Assembly: GCA_035654655.1 (NCBI GenBank)
Contig: DASRWI010000010.1
Coordinates: 124,001 to 188,000, forward strand
DNA length: 64,000 nt
Source of the DNA: DASRWI01 sp035654655
GTDB lineage: Bacteria; Bacteroidota; Ignavibacteria; Ignavibacteriales; Ignavibacteriaceae
Reading direction: 5' to 3'
Shown here: positions 1-8,629 of the stretch, in pieces
Position numbering within the stretch: the stretch's first letter is position 1
Layout: each line of letters begins with the position of its first letter
Made by a program: the position numbers and the translations under genes
Notes under the pieces: model-generated
What the model saw: only the letters and a program-made list of their open reading frames with translations
Databases searched by the model: none
What the model was told of the DNA's origin: nothing

Positions 1-1
1 T

Positions 2-211
2 AAAAAAGATTATGGAAAACCTGATGGACTTTTTGATGCTGCAAAAAAAATAATTGATGAAGGTTATGATTATGTGCTTTTTGGACATCTTCATAAAAGA
101 TGTTTCGAAAAATATAAGCAAGGTACTTATATAAATTTAGGTTCCTGGTTAAATAAACCTTGTTATGGTATTTTTACCAATGGTAAATTTGAAATTGTTG
201 ATTGGAAATAA
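2..211 (+). CDS. C-terminal fragment of LpxH-like metallophosphoesterase
   Basis: The window opens inside this gene; about 69 codons remain, ending in TAA at 209-211. The visible part carries the GHLHK motif (residues FGHLHKR), the last metal-binding histidine block of calcineurin-like phosphoesterases, followed by TYINLGSW. The GH(T/L)H...NLGSW arrangement is typical of UDP-2,3-diacylglucosamine diphosphatase (LpxH) and its relatives, which cleave a pyrophosphate in lipid A synthesis at the inner membrane. The N-terminal metal ligands lie outside the window, so a different phosphoesterase of the same fold is possible. The PBP1A start codon follows the stop after 5 bases, suggesting one transcript. 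Confidence 0.7.
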   Translation, partial: KKDYGKPDGLFDAAKKIIDEGYDYVLFGHLHKRCFEKYKQGTYINLGSWLNKPCYGIFTNGKFEIVDWK

Positions 212-216
212 ATAAA

Positions 217-2505
217 ATGTCTAAAAAAAATCTTACTGATCAAGAGTATCAAGATTATTTTAATAATAAAAGAAAAAGAAATTTAAAACGCTTTTTACCT
301 AACGATGAAAAGCGTCGTAAAAAGTTTATTGCTTTGAGTATTGTTCTTTCAATATTTTTCATTTTTATAATTTATATAATTGCAGGACTTCCTTCATTTG
401 AAGAATTAGAAAATCCTAGACCAACACTTGCAAGTAAAGTTTATACCATTGATGGTGAATTGCTTGGTCAATTTTTTATAGAGAACAGAATAGAAACTAA
501 TATTGATAGCTTGCCTGCTCATTTAATTGAAGCCCTAATAGCAACAGAAGATAGAGATTTCTACGAACACTGGGGAGTTGACCTTGAACGTTTTGGAAAA
601 GCTATGTTCAAGAATATTTTCTTATTCTCACGTGAAGGTGCAAGTACTATTACCCAGCAGTTAGCAAAAAATCTTTATTCTCTTAAATCAAGGGATGAAA
701 ACTTTTTTGACACTGGTGTAAGGAAAATTAGAGAATGGATTACAGCAGTTCAACTTGAAAGAACTTTTACGAAAAAAGAAATTCTTGAGATGTATTTCAA
801 TATTTCTTATTTCGGTAGAAGTGCTTATGGAATTGAAACTGCAGCAAGAATTTATTTTGATAAAAAAGCAGCTAATCTAACTTTGCCTGAATCTGCAACT
901 TTCATAGCCTTATTAAAATCACCTGAAAATTATGACCCCATCAAAAATCCTGAAGCTTCAGCAAGAAGAAGAGATTTGGTTTTAAGAAATATGGTTTCTG
1001 CCGGTTATTTAACTGAAGCAAAATATGCAGATATAAAGGACCAACCAATCAAAGTTGCTTTCGAACTTAGAACGATTAAAAAAACAATTGCGCCTCATTT
1101 TATGGAATATGTTAGACAGCAGCTTGAATCTATGTCTGACAAATACGGTTTTGATCTTTACAGGGATGGATTGAGTATTTATACCACTCTGGATTATAGA
1201 ATGCAGAAAATTGCAAACAGAGTTACAGAAGAACATTTAAAACAATATCAAACTCTGTTCAATAAGAATTGGAATTGGGAAAAAAATAAAGGACTTTTAG
1301 TAAGTCTTGTAGATAAAGCAATCAAGAATCTGGATGAATATAGAACTGCTGAAAATGATGAGGATAAAGCTCTAATATATAATAAATATAAAAACGAGCA
1401 GCATTTTATTGATTCTGTAAAGAAGGCAGAAACAAGAATTCAAATTGGTTTTACGGCGCTTGATCCTACAAATGGTCATATTAAAGCAATGGTTGGAGGC
1501 TCAGATCCAAATTTAGGTAGAGGATTAAATCATGTAACCGGAATAAGAAGACAACCTGGTTCATCCTTTAAACCATTTGTTTATGCTACAGCAATTGAAA
1601 ATGGATATTCTCCTTCTACATCATTGCTGAATGAAAAATTCAATTATAACGGTTGGTCTCCTTCAAATTCTAATAACCAATATGGTGGTTATATGACTTT
1701 GAGAACAGCTTTAGCATACTCTGTGAATGTAATTTCCGGAAGAATGACAATTTCAGATATTGCTCCACCTAAAGAAGTAATTTCATATGCACATAAGATG
1801 GGTATTAAAACAGAGCTATCCCCTTATCCATCAATTGCATTGGGTACATCGGAAGTAATACCTCTTGAAATAATTTCTGCATTTGGAACATTCGCTAATA
1901 ATGGAATACATGTTGAACCTATTTCTATTTTGAAAATAGAAGATAGAAATGGTATTACTTTAGATGAGTTTTCATCTAATTATGAAGAAGCTATTAAACC
2001 ATCAACAGCATCTATATTGACAAGTATGATGCAGGATGTAATTAATTATGGAACAGGGGCAGGTGTTAGAGCTTATTTCCATAGACCTGCTGCAGGTAAA
2101 ACAGGTACAACACAAAACTATTCTGATGCCTGGTTTATAGGATTTACACCTCAATATGTTGCAGGTGCATGGGTGGGATTTGATGATCATCGAGTAAAAT
2201 TCACAAGTAGTTATGGTCAAGGTGCAAGAGCAGCTATGCCTGTATGGGCTAAATTTATGGAAGCTGCTTATAAGGAATTGAATGTTCCACTTCAATATTT
2301 TGAGGTGCCTAAGGAAGTAAAGACAGTGACATTATGTGCTGAAAGTGTTTATAATGGTGACCCTATGCTTGCACATTCAGGATGTCCATCAACCATAACA
2401 GAAGTTTGGAATGATTCGGTTCCTCCTAGAATTTGCGATATTCATCCACGTGAAAATATAACTCCCCAGGAAGATAAAAGAGGAGAAACGGGATGGAGTC
2501 ATTAG
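217..2505 (+). CDS. Penicillin-binding protein 1A (bifunctional glycosyltransferase/transpeptidase)
   Basis: Polymerises and cross-links peptidoglycan at the outer face of the inner membrane. A basic cytoplasmic tail is followed by one membrane segment near residues 36-57. The GT51 glycosyltransferase domain shows the catalytic EDRDFYEHWGVD block near residue 111 and GASTITQQL near 142. The transpeptidase domain has SxxK (S449-K452), SVN (S502-N504) and KTGTT (K628). At 762 residues it has the normal class A length. The frame is also open from a TTG at 202, but that lies inside the upstream gene; the ATG at 217 avoids overlap and is preferred. No clear Shine-Dalgarno sequence is seen. tRNA-Leu begins 25 bases after the stop. 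Confidence 0.93.
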   Translation: MSKKNLTDQEYQDYFNNKRKRNLKRFLPNDEKRRKKFIALSIVLSIFFIFIIYIIAGLPSFEELENPRPTLASKVYTIDGELLGQFFIENRIETNIDSLPAHLIEALIATEDRDFYEHWGVDLERFGKAMFKNIFLFSREGASTITQQLAKNLYSLKSRDENFFDTGVRKIREWITAVQLERTFTKKEILEMYFNISYFGRSAYGIETAARIYFDKKAANLTLPESATFIALLKSPENYDPIKNPEASARRRDLVLRNMVSAGYLTEAKYADIKDQPIKVAFELRTIKKTIAPHFMEYVRQQLESMSDKYGFDLYRDGLSIYTTLDYRMQKIANRVTEEHLKQYQTLFNKNWNWEKNKGLLVSLVDKAIKNLDEYRTAENDEDKALIYNKYKNEQHFIDSVKKAETRIQIGFTALDPTNGHIKAMVGGSDPNLGRGLNHVTGIRRQPGSSFKPFVYATAIENGYSPSTSLLNEKFNYNGWSPSNSNNQYGGYMTLRTALAYSVNVISGRMTISDIAPPKEVISYAHKMGIKTELSPYPSIALGTSEVIPLEIISAFGTFANNGIHVEPISILKIEDRNGITLDEFSSNYEEAIKPSTASILTSMMQDVINYGTGAGVRAYFHRPAAGKTGTTQNYSDAWFIGFTPQYVAGAWVGFDDHRVKFTSSYGQGARAAMPVWAKFMEAAYKELNVPLQYFEVPKEVKTVTLCAESVYNGDPMLAHSGCPSTITEVWNDSVPPRICDIHPRENITPQEDKRGETGWSH

Positions 2506-2530
2506 CGTTTTAAAGTAAAAAAATATTATT

Positions 2531-2614
2531 GCTCGGATGGCGGAATTGGTAGACGCGCTAGATTCAGGTTCTAGTGAGGGTTTCCTCGTGCAGGTTCAAG
2601 TCCTGTTCCGAGTA
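2531..2614 (+). tRNA. tRNA-Leu (anticodon CAG)
   Basis: An 84-nt class II tRNA. The acceptor GCTCGGA pairs with TCCGAGT (one G-T wobble) and the discriminator is A. The anticodon stem CTAGA/TCTAG encloses loop TTCAGGT, giving anticodon CAG. It has a long variable arm and a GGTTCAAGTCC T-arm. No CCA is encoded (CAA follows). It starts only 25 bases after the PBP1A stop, so it is probably read from a promoter inside that gene or processed from a shared transcript. Confidence 0.95.
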
Positions 2615-2712
2615 CAAAAAAAATAATTATTTTTTTTGCTTTTCCTCATAAAGAAAATTTTTTCTCTTCATTAGCTTACAGTTAATAATTTATTAAATAA
2701 AAGGAGTTAATC

Positions 2713-3183
2713 ATGGCTGTAAATCCAATTCCTGATGGTTATAATTCTGTTACACCTTATTTGATTATTAAAGATGCTGCTGCTGCAATTGAATTCTATA
2801 AAAAAGCACTAAATGCAAAAGAGCTCTACCGATTAGGTGGTCCGAATGGAAAAATTGGACATGCAGAAATAAAAATTGGGAACTGCAATATAATGTTAGC
2901 TGATGAGAATACTGAAAATCCTGAAATGAAATATTTTAGTCCATCTACTTTAGGCAGTTCTCCTGTTAATTTCGTACTTTATGTCGAAGATGTTGATAAA
3001 GCTTTTAAGCAAGCATTGGATGCTGGTGGCAAACTAATTCAACCTCTTGAACTTAAATTTTATGGAGATAAATCCGGTTCATTTCAAGATCCTTTTGGAT
3101 ATACGTGGTCAATCAACACTCATGTAGAAGATGTTCCTCCTGAAGAAGTTGATAGACGTGCAAGAGAATTGAATAGGGGATAA
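2713..3183 (+). CDS. VOC (glyoxalase/PhnB-like) family protein
   Basis: A 156-residue vicinal-oxygen-chelate fold protein. It starts with PIPDGYNSVTPYLII and continues with AIEFYKKALNAKELYR, GKIGHAEIKIG and a C-terminal block FQDPFGYTWSINTHVEDV. This pattern is typical of the PhnB/glyoxalase-like subgroup, whose substrate is usually unknown (some members are bleomycin-resistance or demethylase relatives). The conserved His in GHAEI and the Asp/Trp block at the C-terminus fit the family metal site. A good Shine-Dalgarno AAAGGAG lies 6 bases before the ATG. It appears monocistronic, with its own terminator downstream. Substrate cannot be assigned from sequence. Confidence 0.85.
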   Translation: MAVNPIPDGYNSVTPYLIIKDAAAAIEFYKKALNAKELYRLGGPNGKIGHAEIKIGNCNIMLADENTENPEMKYFSPSTLGSSPVNFVLYVEDVDKAFKQALDAGGKLIQPLELKFYGDKSGSFQDPFGYTWSINTHVEDVPPEEVDRRARELNRG

Positions 3184-3194
3184 TTATCTTTTCT

Positions 3195-3236
3195 GAAGCA
3201 ATATTACACTTATGGTATAATATTGCTTCTTCTTTA
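3195..3236 (+). terminator. Rho-independent terminator after the VOC gene
   Basis: A 12-bp perfect stem (3195-3206 with 3218-3229) around an 11-nt loop is followed by a T-rich run (TTCTTTATTTT). It lies 11 bases after the stop codon of the VOC gene. Confidence 0.8.
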
Positions 3237-3340
3237 TTTTGGATTTTATCTTCTTTAACTTCCACTCTATTATACTTCCTTATTTAGTATAAAAATCTTA
3301 TTTTTATTAATTACTATTTTATCATTACTCAGAGGTTTGC

Positions 3341-4510
3341 TTGCAACATTTCAAAGGAGTTGATTATTTTAATTTAGATTCACTATTATCAGAAGATGAA
3401 TTAATGATAAGAAATACTGTGCGTGAATTTGTTGATGATGAAATCCTTCCAATTATTGAAGAACATAATAGAAATAATAAATTTCCCTTTCAGTTAATTG
3501 CTAAAATGGCTGAGATGGGTTTGTTTGGTACAACACTTCCACAAAAATATGGCTGTGCGGAATTAAACAACGTTGCTTATGGGTTAATTATGCAGGAACT
3601 TGAAAGAGGAGATAGTGGAATAAGAAGTTTTGTTTCTGTTCAGAGTGCTTTGGTAATGTATCCTATTTTTACTTTTGGTAGTGAACAACAAAAAGATAAA
3701 TGGCTTCCACTATTAGCTTCAGGTGAAAAGGTTGGATGTTTTGGTTTAACCGAACCTGACTATGGTTCTAATCCTGGTGGACTGGTAACCAAAGCTGAAA
3801 AAGTCAATGATGGCTATGTCCTAAACGGTGCAAAGATGTGGATTACCAATGGTACCATTGCTGATGTAGCAGTGGTATGGGCTAAGCTTGATGGGATAGT
3901 AAGGGGATTTCTTGTTGAAAAAAATACAAAAGGTTTTACTGCACCTGAAATGAAAGGTAAGCATTCATTAAGAGCATCTGTTACTTCAGAATTGATTTTT
4001 GACAATGTTCATATCCCTGAAGAAAATATTCTTCCAAATACTACAGGATTAAAGAATGCCTTAATGTGTTTAAATCAGGCAAGGTATGGAATTGCCTGGG
4101 GTGTTGTCGGTGCTGCCATGGCTTGCTATGATGCTGCTTTAAATTATGCAAAAAGTAGAATACAATTTTCTAAACCTATTGCTGCTTACCAGATTACTCA
4201 GGAAAAACTTGTTTATATGTTAACTGAAATAACTAAGTCTCAGTTAATGAACTTACAATTAGGAAGATTAAAGGATCTAAATAAATTAAAATTCACTCAG
4301 GTATCAATGGCTAAAAGAAATAATTGTGAAAAAGCTTTAGATATCGCAAGAGTGGCAAGAGAAATTTTAGGAGCTAATGGAATTCTGGACGAATATCCTG
4401 TTATGAGGCATTCAGCTAATCTTGAATCAGTTAAGACATACGAAGGCACACATGAAATGCATACATTGATTATAGGCGAAGATATAACAGGTTATCCTGC
4501 ATTTGATTAA
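3341..4510 (+). CDS. Acyl-CoA dehydrogenase, glutaryl-CoA dehydrogenase-like
   Basis: A 389-residue FAD-dependent acyl-CoA dehydrogenase. The N-terminal helical domain begins LDSLLSEDELMIRNTVREF. The FAD/substrate motif is FGLTEPDYGSNPGG, followed by the beta domain with MWITNG. The C-terminal helices carry TYEGTHEMHTLIIG, whose Glu matches the catalytic base of glutaryl-CoA dehydrogenase (YEGTHDIH). The segment GIRSFVSVQSALVM also resembles that subgroup, so glutaryl-CoA is the likeliest substrate, though a short- or branched-chain acyl-CoA is possible. The start is TTG, supported by AGAGG 5 bases upstream and by the need for the family's N-terminal region; no in-frame ATG precedes residue 20. 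guaB follows after 22 bases. Confidence 0.88.
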   Translation: MQHFKGVDYFNLDSLLSEDELMIRNTVREFVDDEILPIIEEHNRNNKFPFQLIAKMAEMGLFGTTLPQKYGCAELNNVAYGLIMQELERGDSGIRSFVSVQSALVMYPIFTFGSEQQKDKWLPLLASGEKVGCFGLTEPDYGSNPGGLVTKAEKVNDGYVLNGAKMWITNGTIADVAVVWAKLDGIVRGFLVEKNTKGFTAPEMKGKHSLRASVTSELIFDNVHIPEENILPNTTGLKNALMCLNQARYGIAWGVVGAAMACYDAALNYAKSRIQFSKPIAAYQITQEKLVYMLTEITKSQLMNLQLGRLKDLNKLKFTQVSMAKRNNCEKALDIARVAREILGANGILDEYPVMRHSANLESVKTYEGTHEMHTLIIGEDITGYPAFD

Positions 4511-4532
4511 TTAAGAAATTGATGGAGTAAAT

Positions 4533-5996
4533 ATGAATAATAAAGAAATATTAGAAGGTTTAACTTTTGATGATGTTCTTTTGATACCGGGAAAATCGAA
4601 AGTACTTCCAAGAGATGTTGACTTAACAACGTACTTGACTCCCGAAATAAAATTAAATACACCTTTTATAAGTGCTGCTATGGATACAGTAACTGAGTCT
4701 TCAATGGCTATTGCTATTGCAAGAGAAGGTGGTATAGGCATTCTCCATAAAAATATGAGTATAGAAGCTCAATGTGCAGAAGTTGACTTAGTTAAGAGGT
4801 CTGAAAGTGGAATGGTTAAAAATCCTGTTACTCTTAGACCGGAACAGCATATTGGTGATGCCCTTGAATTAATGAAAAGATATAGTGTTTCAGGATTTCC
4901 AGTTATTGATGAAGCAGGTAAGTTGGTTGGCATTCTAACTAATCGTGATATTAGATTTGAACCGAATAGCAGAACCAAGGTGAAGGACCTAATGACTAAA
5001 GAAAATCTTGTCACCGCACCCCAGAATACAACCCTTGAAAAAGCAGAAATTATTTTACAAAGACACAAAATTGAAAAGCTTCCAGTTGTTGATAAAAATG
5101 GAATGTTAAAGGGACTTATAACTTTTAAAGATATACAGAAAAAGAAAAAACATCCATTTGCCTGCAAGGATGATCAGGGAAGACTTAGAGTTGGAGCTGG
5201 CGTAGGTGTAACGTTTGATACCATTGAAAGGGTTACAGGTTTATTCAAAGCAGGTGCCGATGCAATAGTTATAGATACAGCTCATGGTCATTCCGAAGGT
5301 GTAATGAAAACTATTAAAGAGGTTCGAAATAAATTTAAGTACGAACAAATTATTGCTGGAAATATAGGTACTTACGATGCTGCAGTTGATCTAATTAATT
5401 GCGGTGTTAATGCAGTAAAGGTTGGTATTGGACCAGGATCGATATGCACCACAAGAATTATTGCAGGTGTAGGTGTTCCTCAGATTACTGCTATTGCTGA
5501 AGTTTCCAGAGCCTTAAAGGGGAAGGGTGTTTCCTTAATTGCTGATGGTGGCATAAAACAGACAGGTGATGTTCCAAAAGCTATTTCCGCAGGTGCTGAT
5601 TCTGTTATGATAGGTGGATTGTTTGCGGGAGTTGAAGAAAGTCCCGGAGAAAAAGTTTTATTTGAAGGAAGAAGTTTCAAAATTTATAGAGGAATGGGTT
5701 CTCTTTCAGCAATGAGTCAGGGAAGCAGAGATAGATACTTTCAGGATGCTGAAGAAGATATTGCTAAATTAGTTCCAGAAGGTGTTGAAGGAAGAGTTCC
5801 ATTTAAAGGTCCACTTGCTGATACTATATATCAACTTGTCGGTGGTTTAAGAGCAGCAATGGGCTATTGTGGCGTAAAAAATATAAAAGAGCTTAAAACA
5901 AAATCGAGATTTGTTAAAATTACATTAGCCGGATTAAAAGAAAGTCATCCTCACGATGTAATTATAACTAAAGAAGCTCCAAATTATCATTCATAA
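4533..5996 (+). CDS. guaB: IMP dehydrogenase
   Basis: Oxidises IMP to XMP with NAD+, the committed step of GMP synthesis in the cytoplasm. The 487-residue protein begins GLTFDDVLLIPGKSKVLPRDVDL. It has two CBS domains inserted near residues 95-205, then the catalytic loop GPGSICTTR with Cys305, and the active-site flap region YRGMGSLSAMSQGSRDRYFQ. Length and order match bacterial GuaB exactly. GGAG lies 7 bases before the ATG. The glycosyltransferase gene starts 14 bases after the stop and purD follows, so two purine genes share one probable transcript. Confidence 0.97.
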   Translation: MNNKEILEGLTFDDVLLIPGKSKVLPRDVDLTTYLTPEIKLNTPFISAAMDTVTESSMAIAIAREGGIGILHKNMSIEAQCAEVDLVKRSESGMVKNPVTLRPEQHIGDALELMKRYSVSGFPVIDEAGKLVGILTNRDIRFEPNSRTKVKDLMTKENLVTAPQNTTLEKAEIILQRHKIEKLPVVDKNGMLKGLITFKDIQKKKKHPFACKDDQGRLRVGAGVGVTFDTIERVTGLFKAGADAIVIDTAHGHSEGVMKTIKEVRNKFKYEQIIAGNIGTYDAAVDLINCGVNAVKVGIGPGSICTTRIIAGVGVPQITAIAEVSRALKGKGVSLIADGGIKQTGDVPKAISAGADSVMIGGLFAGVEESPGEKVLFEGRSFKIYRGMGSLSAMSQGSRDRYFQDAEEDIAKLVPEGVEGRVPFKGPLADTIYQLVGGLRAAMGYCGVKNIKELKTKSRFVKITLAGLKESHPHDVIITKEAPNYHS

Positions 5997-6010
5997 AATA
6001 AAGCCTTTTA

Positions 6011-7297
6011 ATGTATAAAGTTTTAGTTCTTGCATATTATTTTCCACCATTAGGTTTAAGTGGAGTTCAGCGAACTACTAAGTTCGTTAAGTATATGAAA
6101 GATTATAATTGGGAACCTGTTGTTTTGACAACTGATATTATTGGTTATTATGCTTATGATTATACACTCTTAAAAGAATTAGAAGAAAAGAATATACATA
6201 TTGAACGAGTTTCAGGAAATAACATCAATTCTCTTTTATCAAAAAAGAAAATAATTAAAATGCCTCCTGAAATTCTTAGAAAAATATTTAGCAGGCTCAG
6301 CAGCATTTTTTATGTACCTGATAACAAGACAAATTGGTCTAAAAAAGCATATCAAAAAGCTAAAGAGCTGTTATCAAAAGAACATTTTGATTTAATTTTT
6401 GTTAGCGGTCCTCCGTTTTCAGCTTTCAATACAGGATTAAAATTAAAGAATGAATTCGGAATTCCTTTAGTAGTAGATTACAGAGATTTGTGGCTGGATA
6501 ATCAGTTTATTTTTTATCCAACACCTTTTCACAGATCTTTAATTAAATCGATGGAATATAAGGTTCTTAAAGGTGCGGATAACATTATTGCTACTAATAG
6601 AAGAATGAAAGAAAAAATAATTGATAATTATGGATTTCTTTCATTTGAAGATATCTATATAGTACCACACGGTTACGATCCTCAGGATTTTGAAAATCTT
6701 AAACCTGAAGAAAAGATGACGAAGAAGATGAGAATTACTTATGCAGGGGTCTTCTATGAATATATTACTCCAAAATATTTTTTAAAAGCATTTAAAATGC
6801 TTCTTAAAGAAAGACCTGATGTAGCTAATAATATTGAATTAAATTTTATTGGGATTTTAAGAGAAGAAAATAAAAAGCTCATTAGAAAATTAAAAATTAC
6901 TGAATACATAAAAGAACATGGATATATAAATCATAAAGAAGCATTAAGTAAAATGATGTCTTCGGACTTATTATGGACTATGATAGGTAAGGGGAGAAAC
7001 GCTGATACAATATCTATGGGTAAAGTCTTTGAATATTTTGGAACAAGAAAACCTGTTTTATTCTGCGTACCTGATGGTGCTATAAAATCTTCAGCAGAAG
7101 AGTATAAGGCTTCATTTATAACTCATCCATATGATGTTAGACAGATTAAAAATGCTTTATTAGACATTTATAACTTATGGGTAGCTAAAAACCTACCAAC
7201 ACCTGATGAAGAGTTTATTGAAAAACACAGAAGAGATTTTTTAACTGAACAACTAATTAAACAATTTCAACTTGTTGTTAAGGAGAAAGTTTTATGA
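6011..7297 (+). CDS. GT4-type glycosyltransferase
   Basis: A 428-residue GT-B fold glycosyltransferase. The N-terminal domain begins YKVLVLAYYFPPLGLSGVQRT, the acceptor-side glycine loop of family 4 enzymes. The C-terminal domain shows VPHGYDPQDFE and KVFEYFGTRKPVLFCVPDGA, the region that binds the sugar nucleotide (here without a clear canonical EX7E pair). It probably transfers a sugar to a surface polysaccharide or lipid, but donor and acceptor cannot be read from sequence. No signal peptide is seen. It lies between guaB (14 bases) and purD (4-base ATGA overlap), so it is co-transcribed with purine genes without an obvious functional link. Confidence 0.85.
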   Translation: MYKVLVLAYYFPPLGLSGVQRTTKFVKYMKDYNWEPVVLTTDIIGYYAYDYTLLKELEEKNIHIERVSGNNINSLLSKKKIIKMPPEILRKIFSRLSSIFYVPDNKTNWSKKAYQKAKELLSKEHFDLIFVSGPPFSAFNTGLKLKNEFGIPLVVDYRDLWLDNQFIFYPTPFHRSLIKSMEYKVLKGADNIIATNRRMKEKIIDNYGFLSFEDIYIVPHGYDPQDFENLKPEEKMTKKMRITYAGVFYEYITPKYFLKAFKMLLKERPDVANNIELNFIGILREENKKLIRKLKITEYIKEHGYINHKEALSKMMSSDLLWTMIGKGRNADTISMGKVFEYFGTRKPVLFCVPDGAIKSSAEEYKASFITHPYDVRQIKNALLDIYNLWVAKNLPTPDEEFIEKHRRDFLTEQLIKQFQLVVKEKVL

Positions 7298-8577
7298 TAG
7301 TTCTACTAATTGGGTCCGGAGGTAGAGAGCATGCACTTGCTTATAAAATAAAGCAAAGTAGTTTATTGACTAAATTATACATGGCTCCAGGAAATCCGGG
7401 AACAAAAAAATTAGGCGAGAACATAAAACTTGATATTAGTAAACATAATGGAGTAATAGACTTTTGTTTAGAAAATAAAGTTGAATTGGTAGTTGTTGGT
7501 CCTGAAATTCCTTTAGTTAATGGTTTAGCTAATGAACTAAGAAAAAATAAAATATTAGTTTTTGGTCCAAATAAAGAAGCAGCAGATATTGAAGGACATA
7601 AAACTTTTGCCAAAGACTTGATGAAGACTTATAATATTCCTTCTGCTGGTTATCAAAAATATTCATCTTATGAATTTAATAAGGCTAACGATTATCTTCT
7701 AAAATGTAAGTACCCTGTTGTTCTTAAAGCTGATGGACTTGCTGCAGGTAAAGGTGTTATAATATGTAAGGATAAAGATGAAGCAATTAAATCATTAAAC
7801 GAAATATTCATTGAAAAGATTTTTGGAGATGCAGGAAATAAATTAGTAATTGAAGAATTTATGTATGGTGAGGAAGCTTCTATTTTTGCTATTACTGACG
7901 GTACAGATTTTATTTGTCTTCCTTCTGCTCAAGACCATAAGAGGATAGGGGATAATGATACCGGAAAAAACACCGGAGGCATGGGTGCTTATTCCCCGGC
8001 TCCAATGGTTACTGATGAGATATTATCTCAAGTAAGAACAACAATTATTGAACCAGTATTAAAAGCATTAAGAGAAGAAAACAGGACTTTTGTTGGTTGT
8101 CTATATTGCGGATTAATGCTTACTGAAGAAGGTCCTAAAGTAGTTGAATTTAATTGCCGGTTCGGAGACCCTGAAACTCAGGCAGTACTTCCATTGATAG
8201 AAGGCGATTTCTTAAACTTATTATATACTGCCGCCAAAGGAAAATTAGACGCACCAGATATTAAGTATTCAGGGGGTTCATCAGTTTGTGTAATTGCTGC
8301 TTCCAAGGGATATCCTGATGAATATAAAATAGGTTATGAAATAAAAGCTTTGGATGAACTCAAAGATGTTTTATGCTTTTTCTCCGGAGTAAAAGAGGAT
8401 TCTTCAGGTAAACTGATTACTTCAGGTGGAAGAGTTTTATGCATCACTGCTGTTCTTAAAGAATTGAATATTAAAGAAGCAAAAGATATAGCTTATAAAG
8501 AATTAAGCAAAATCAGCTTTGAAAATATTTATTATCGCAAAGATATATCTGATAAAGCATACATAAACTTTTACTAA
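7294..8577 (+). CDS. purD: Phosphoribosylamine-glycine ligase (GARS)
   Basis: Joins glycine to phosphoribosylamine using ATP, the second step of purine synthesis. The 427-residue protein has the N-terminal MIVLLIGSGGREHALAYKI, the ATP-grasp segment PVVLKADGLAAGKGVIIC, GGMGAYSPAP, and the metal-binding VEFNCRFGDPETQAVLPL. All blocks are in the usual order and length for single-domain bacterial PurD. Its ATG overlaps the stop of the glycosyltransferase (ATGA at 7294-7297), so translation is probably coupled; AAGGAG lies upstream inside that gene. Confidence 0.97.
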   Translation: MIVLLIGSGGREHALAYKIKQSSLLTKLYMAPGNPGTKKLGENIKLDISKHNGVIDFCLENKVELVVVGPEIPLVNGLANELRKNKILVFGPNKEAADIEGHKTFAKDLMKTYNIPSAGYQKYSSYEFNKANDYLLKCKYPVVLKADGLAAGKGVIICKDKDEAIKSLNEIFIEKIFGDAGNKLVIEEFMYGEEASIFAITDGTDFICLPSAQDHKRIGDNDTGKNTGGMGAYSPAPMVTDEILSQVRTTIIEPVLKALREENRTFVGCLYCGLMLTEEGPKVVEFNCRFGDPETQAVLPLIEGDFLNLLYTAAKGKLDAPDIKYSGGSSVCVIAASKGYPDEYKIGYEIKALDELKDVLCFFSGVKEDSSGKLITSGGRVLCITAVLKELNIKEAKDIAYKELSKISFENIYYRKDISDKAYINFY

Positions 8578-8629
8578 TTTAAATATTATATTAAATATTA
8601 GGTTCCTTATTTTATAAGTATTATTTAAT

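Noticed and set aside
202..216. Upstream TTG start for PBP1A
   Set aside because: It lies inside the upstream gene's last codons; the ATG at 217 avoids the overlap.
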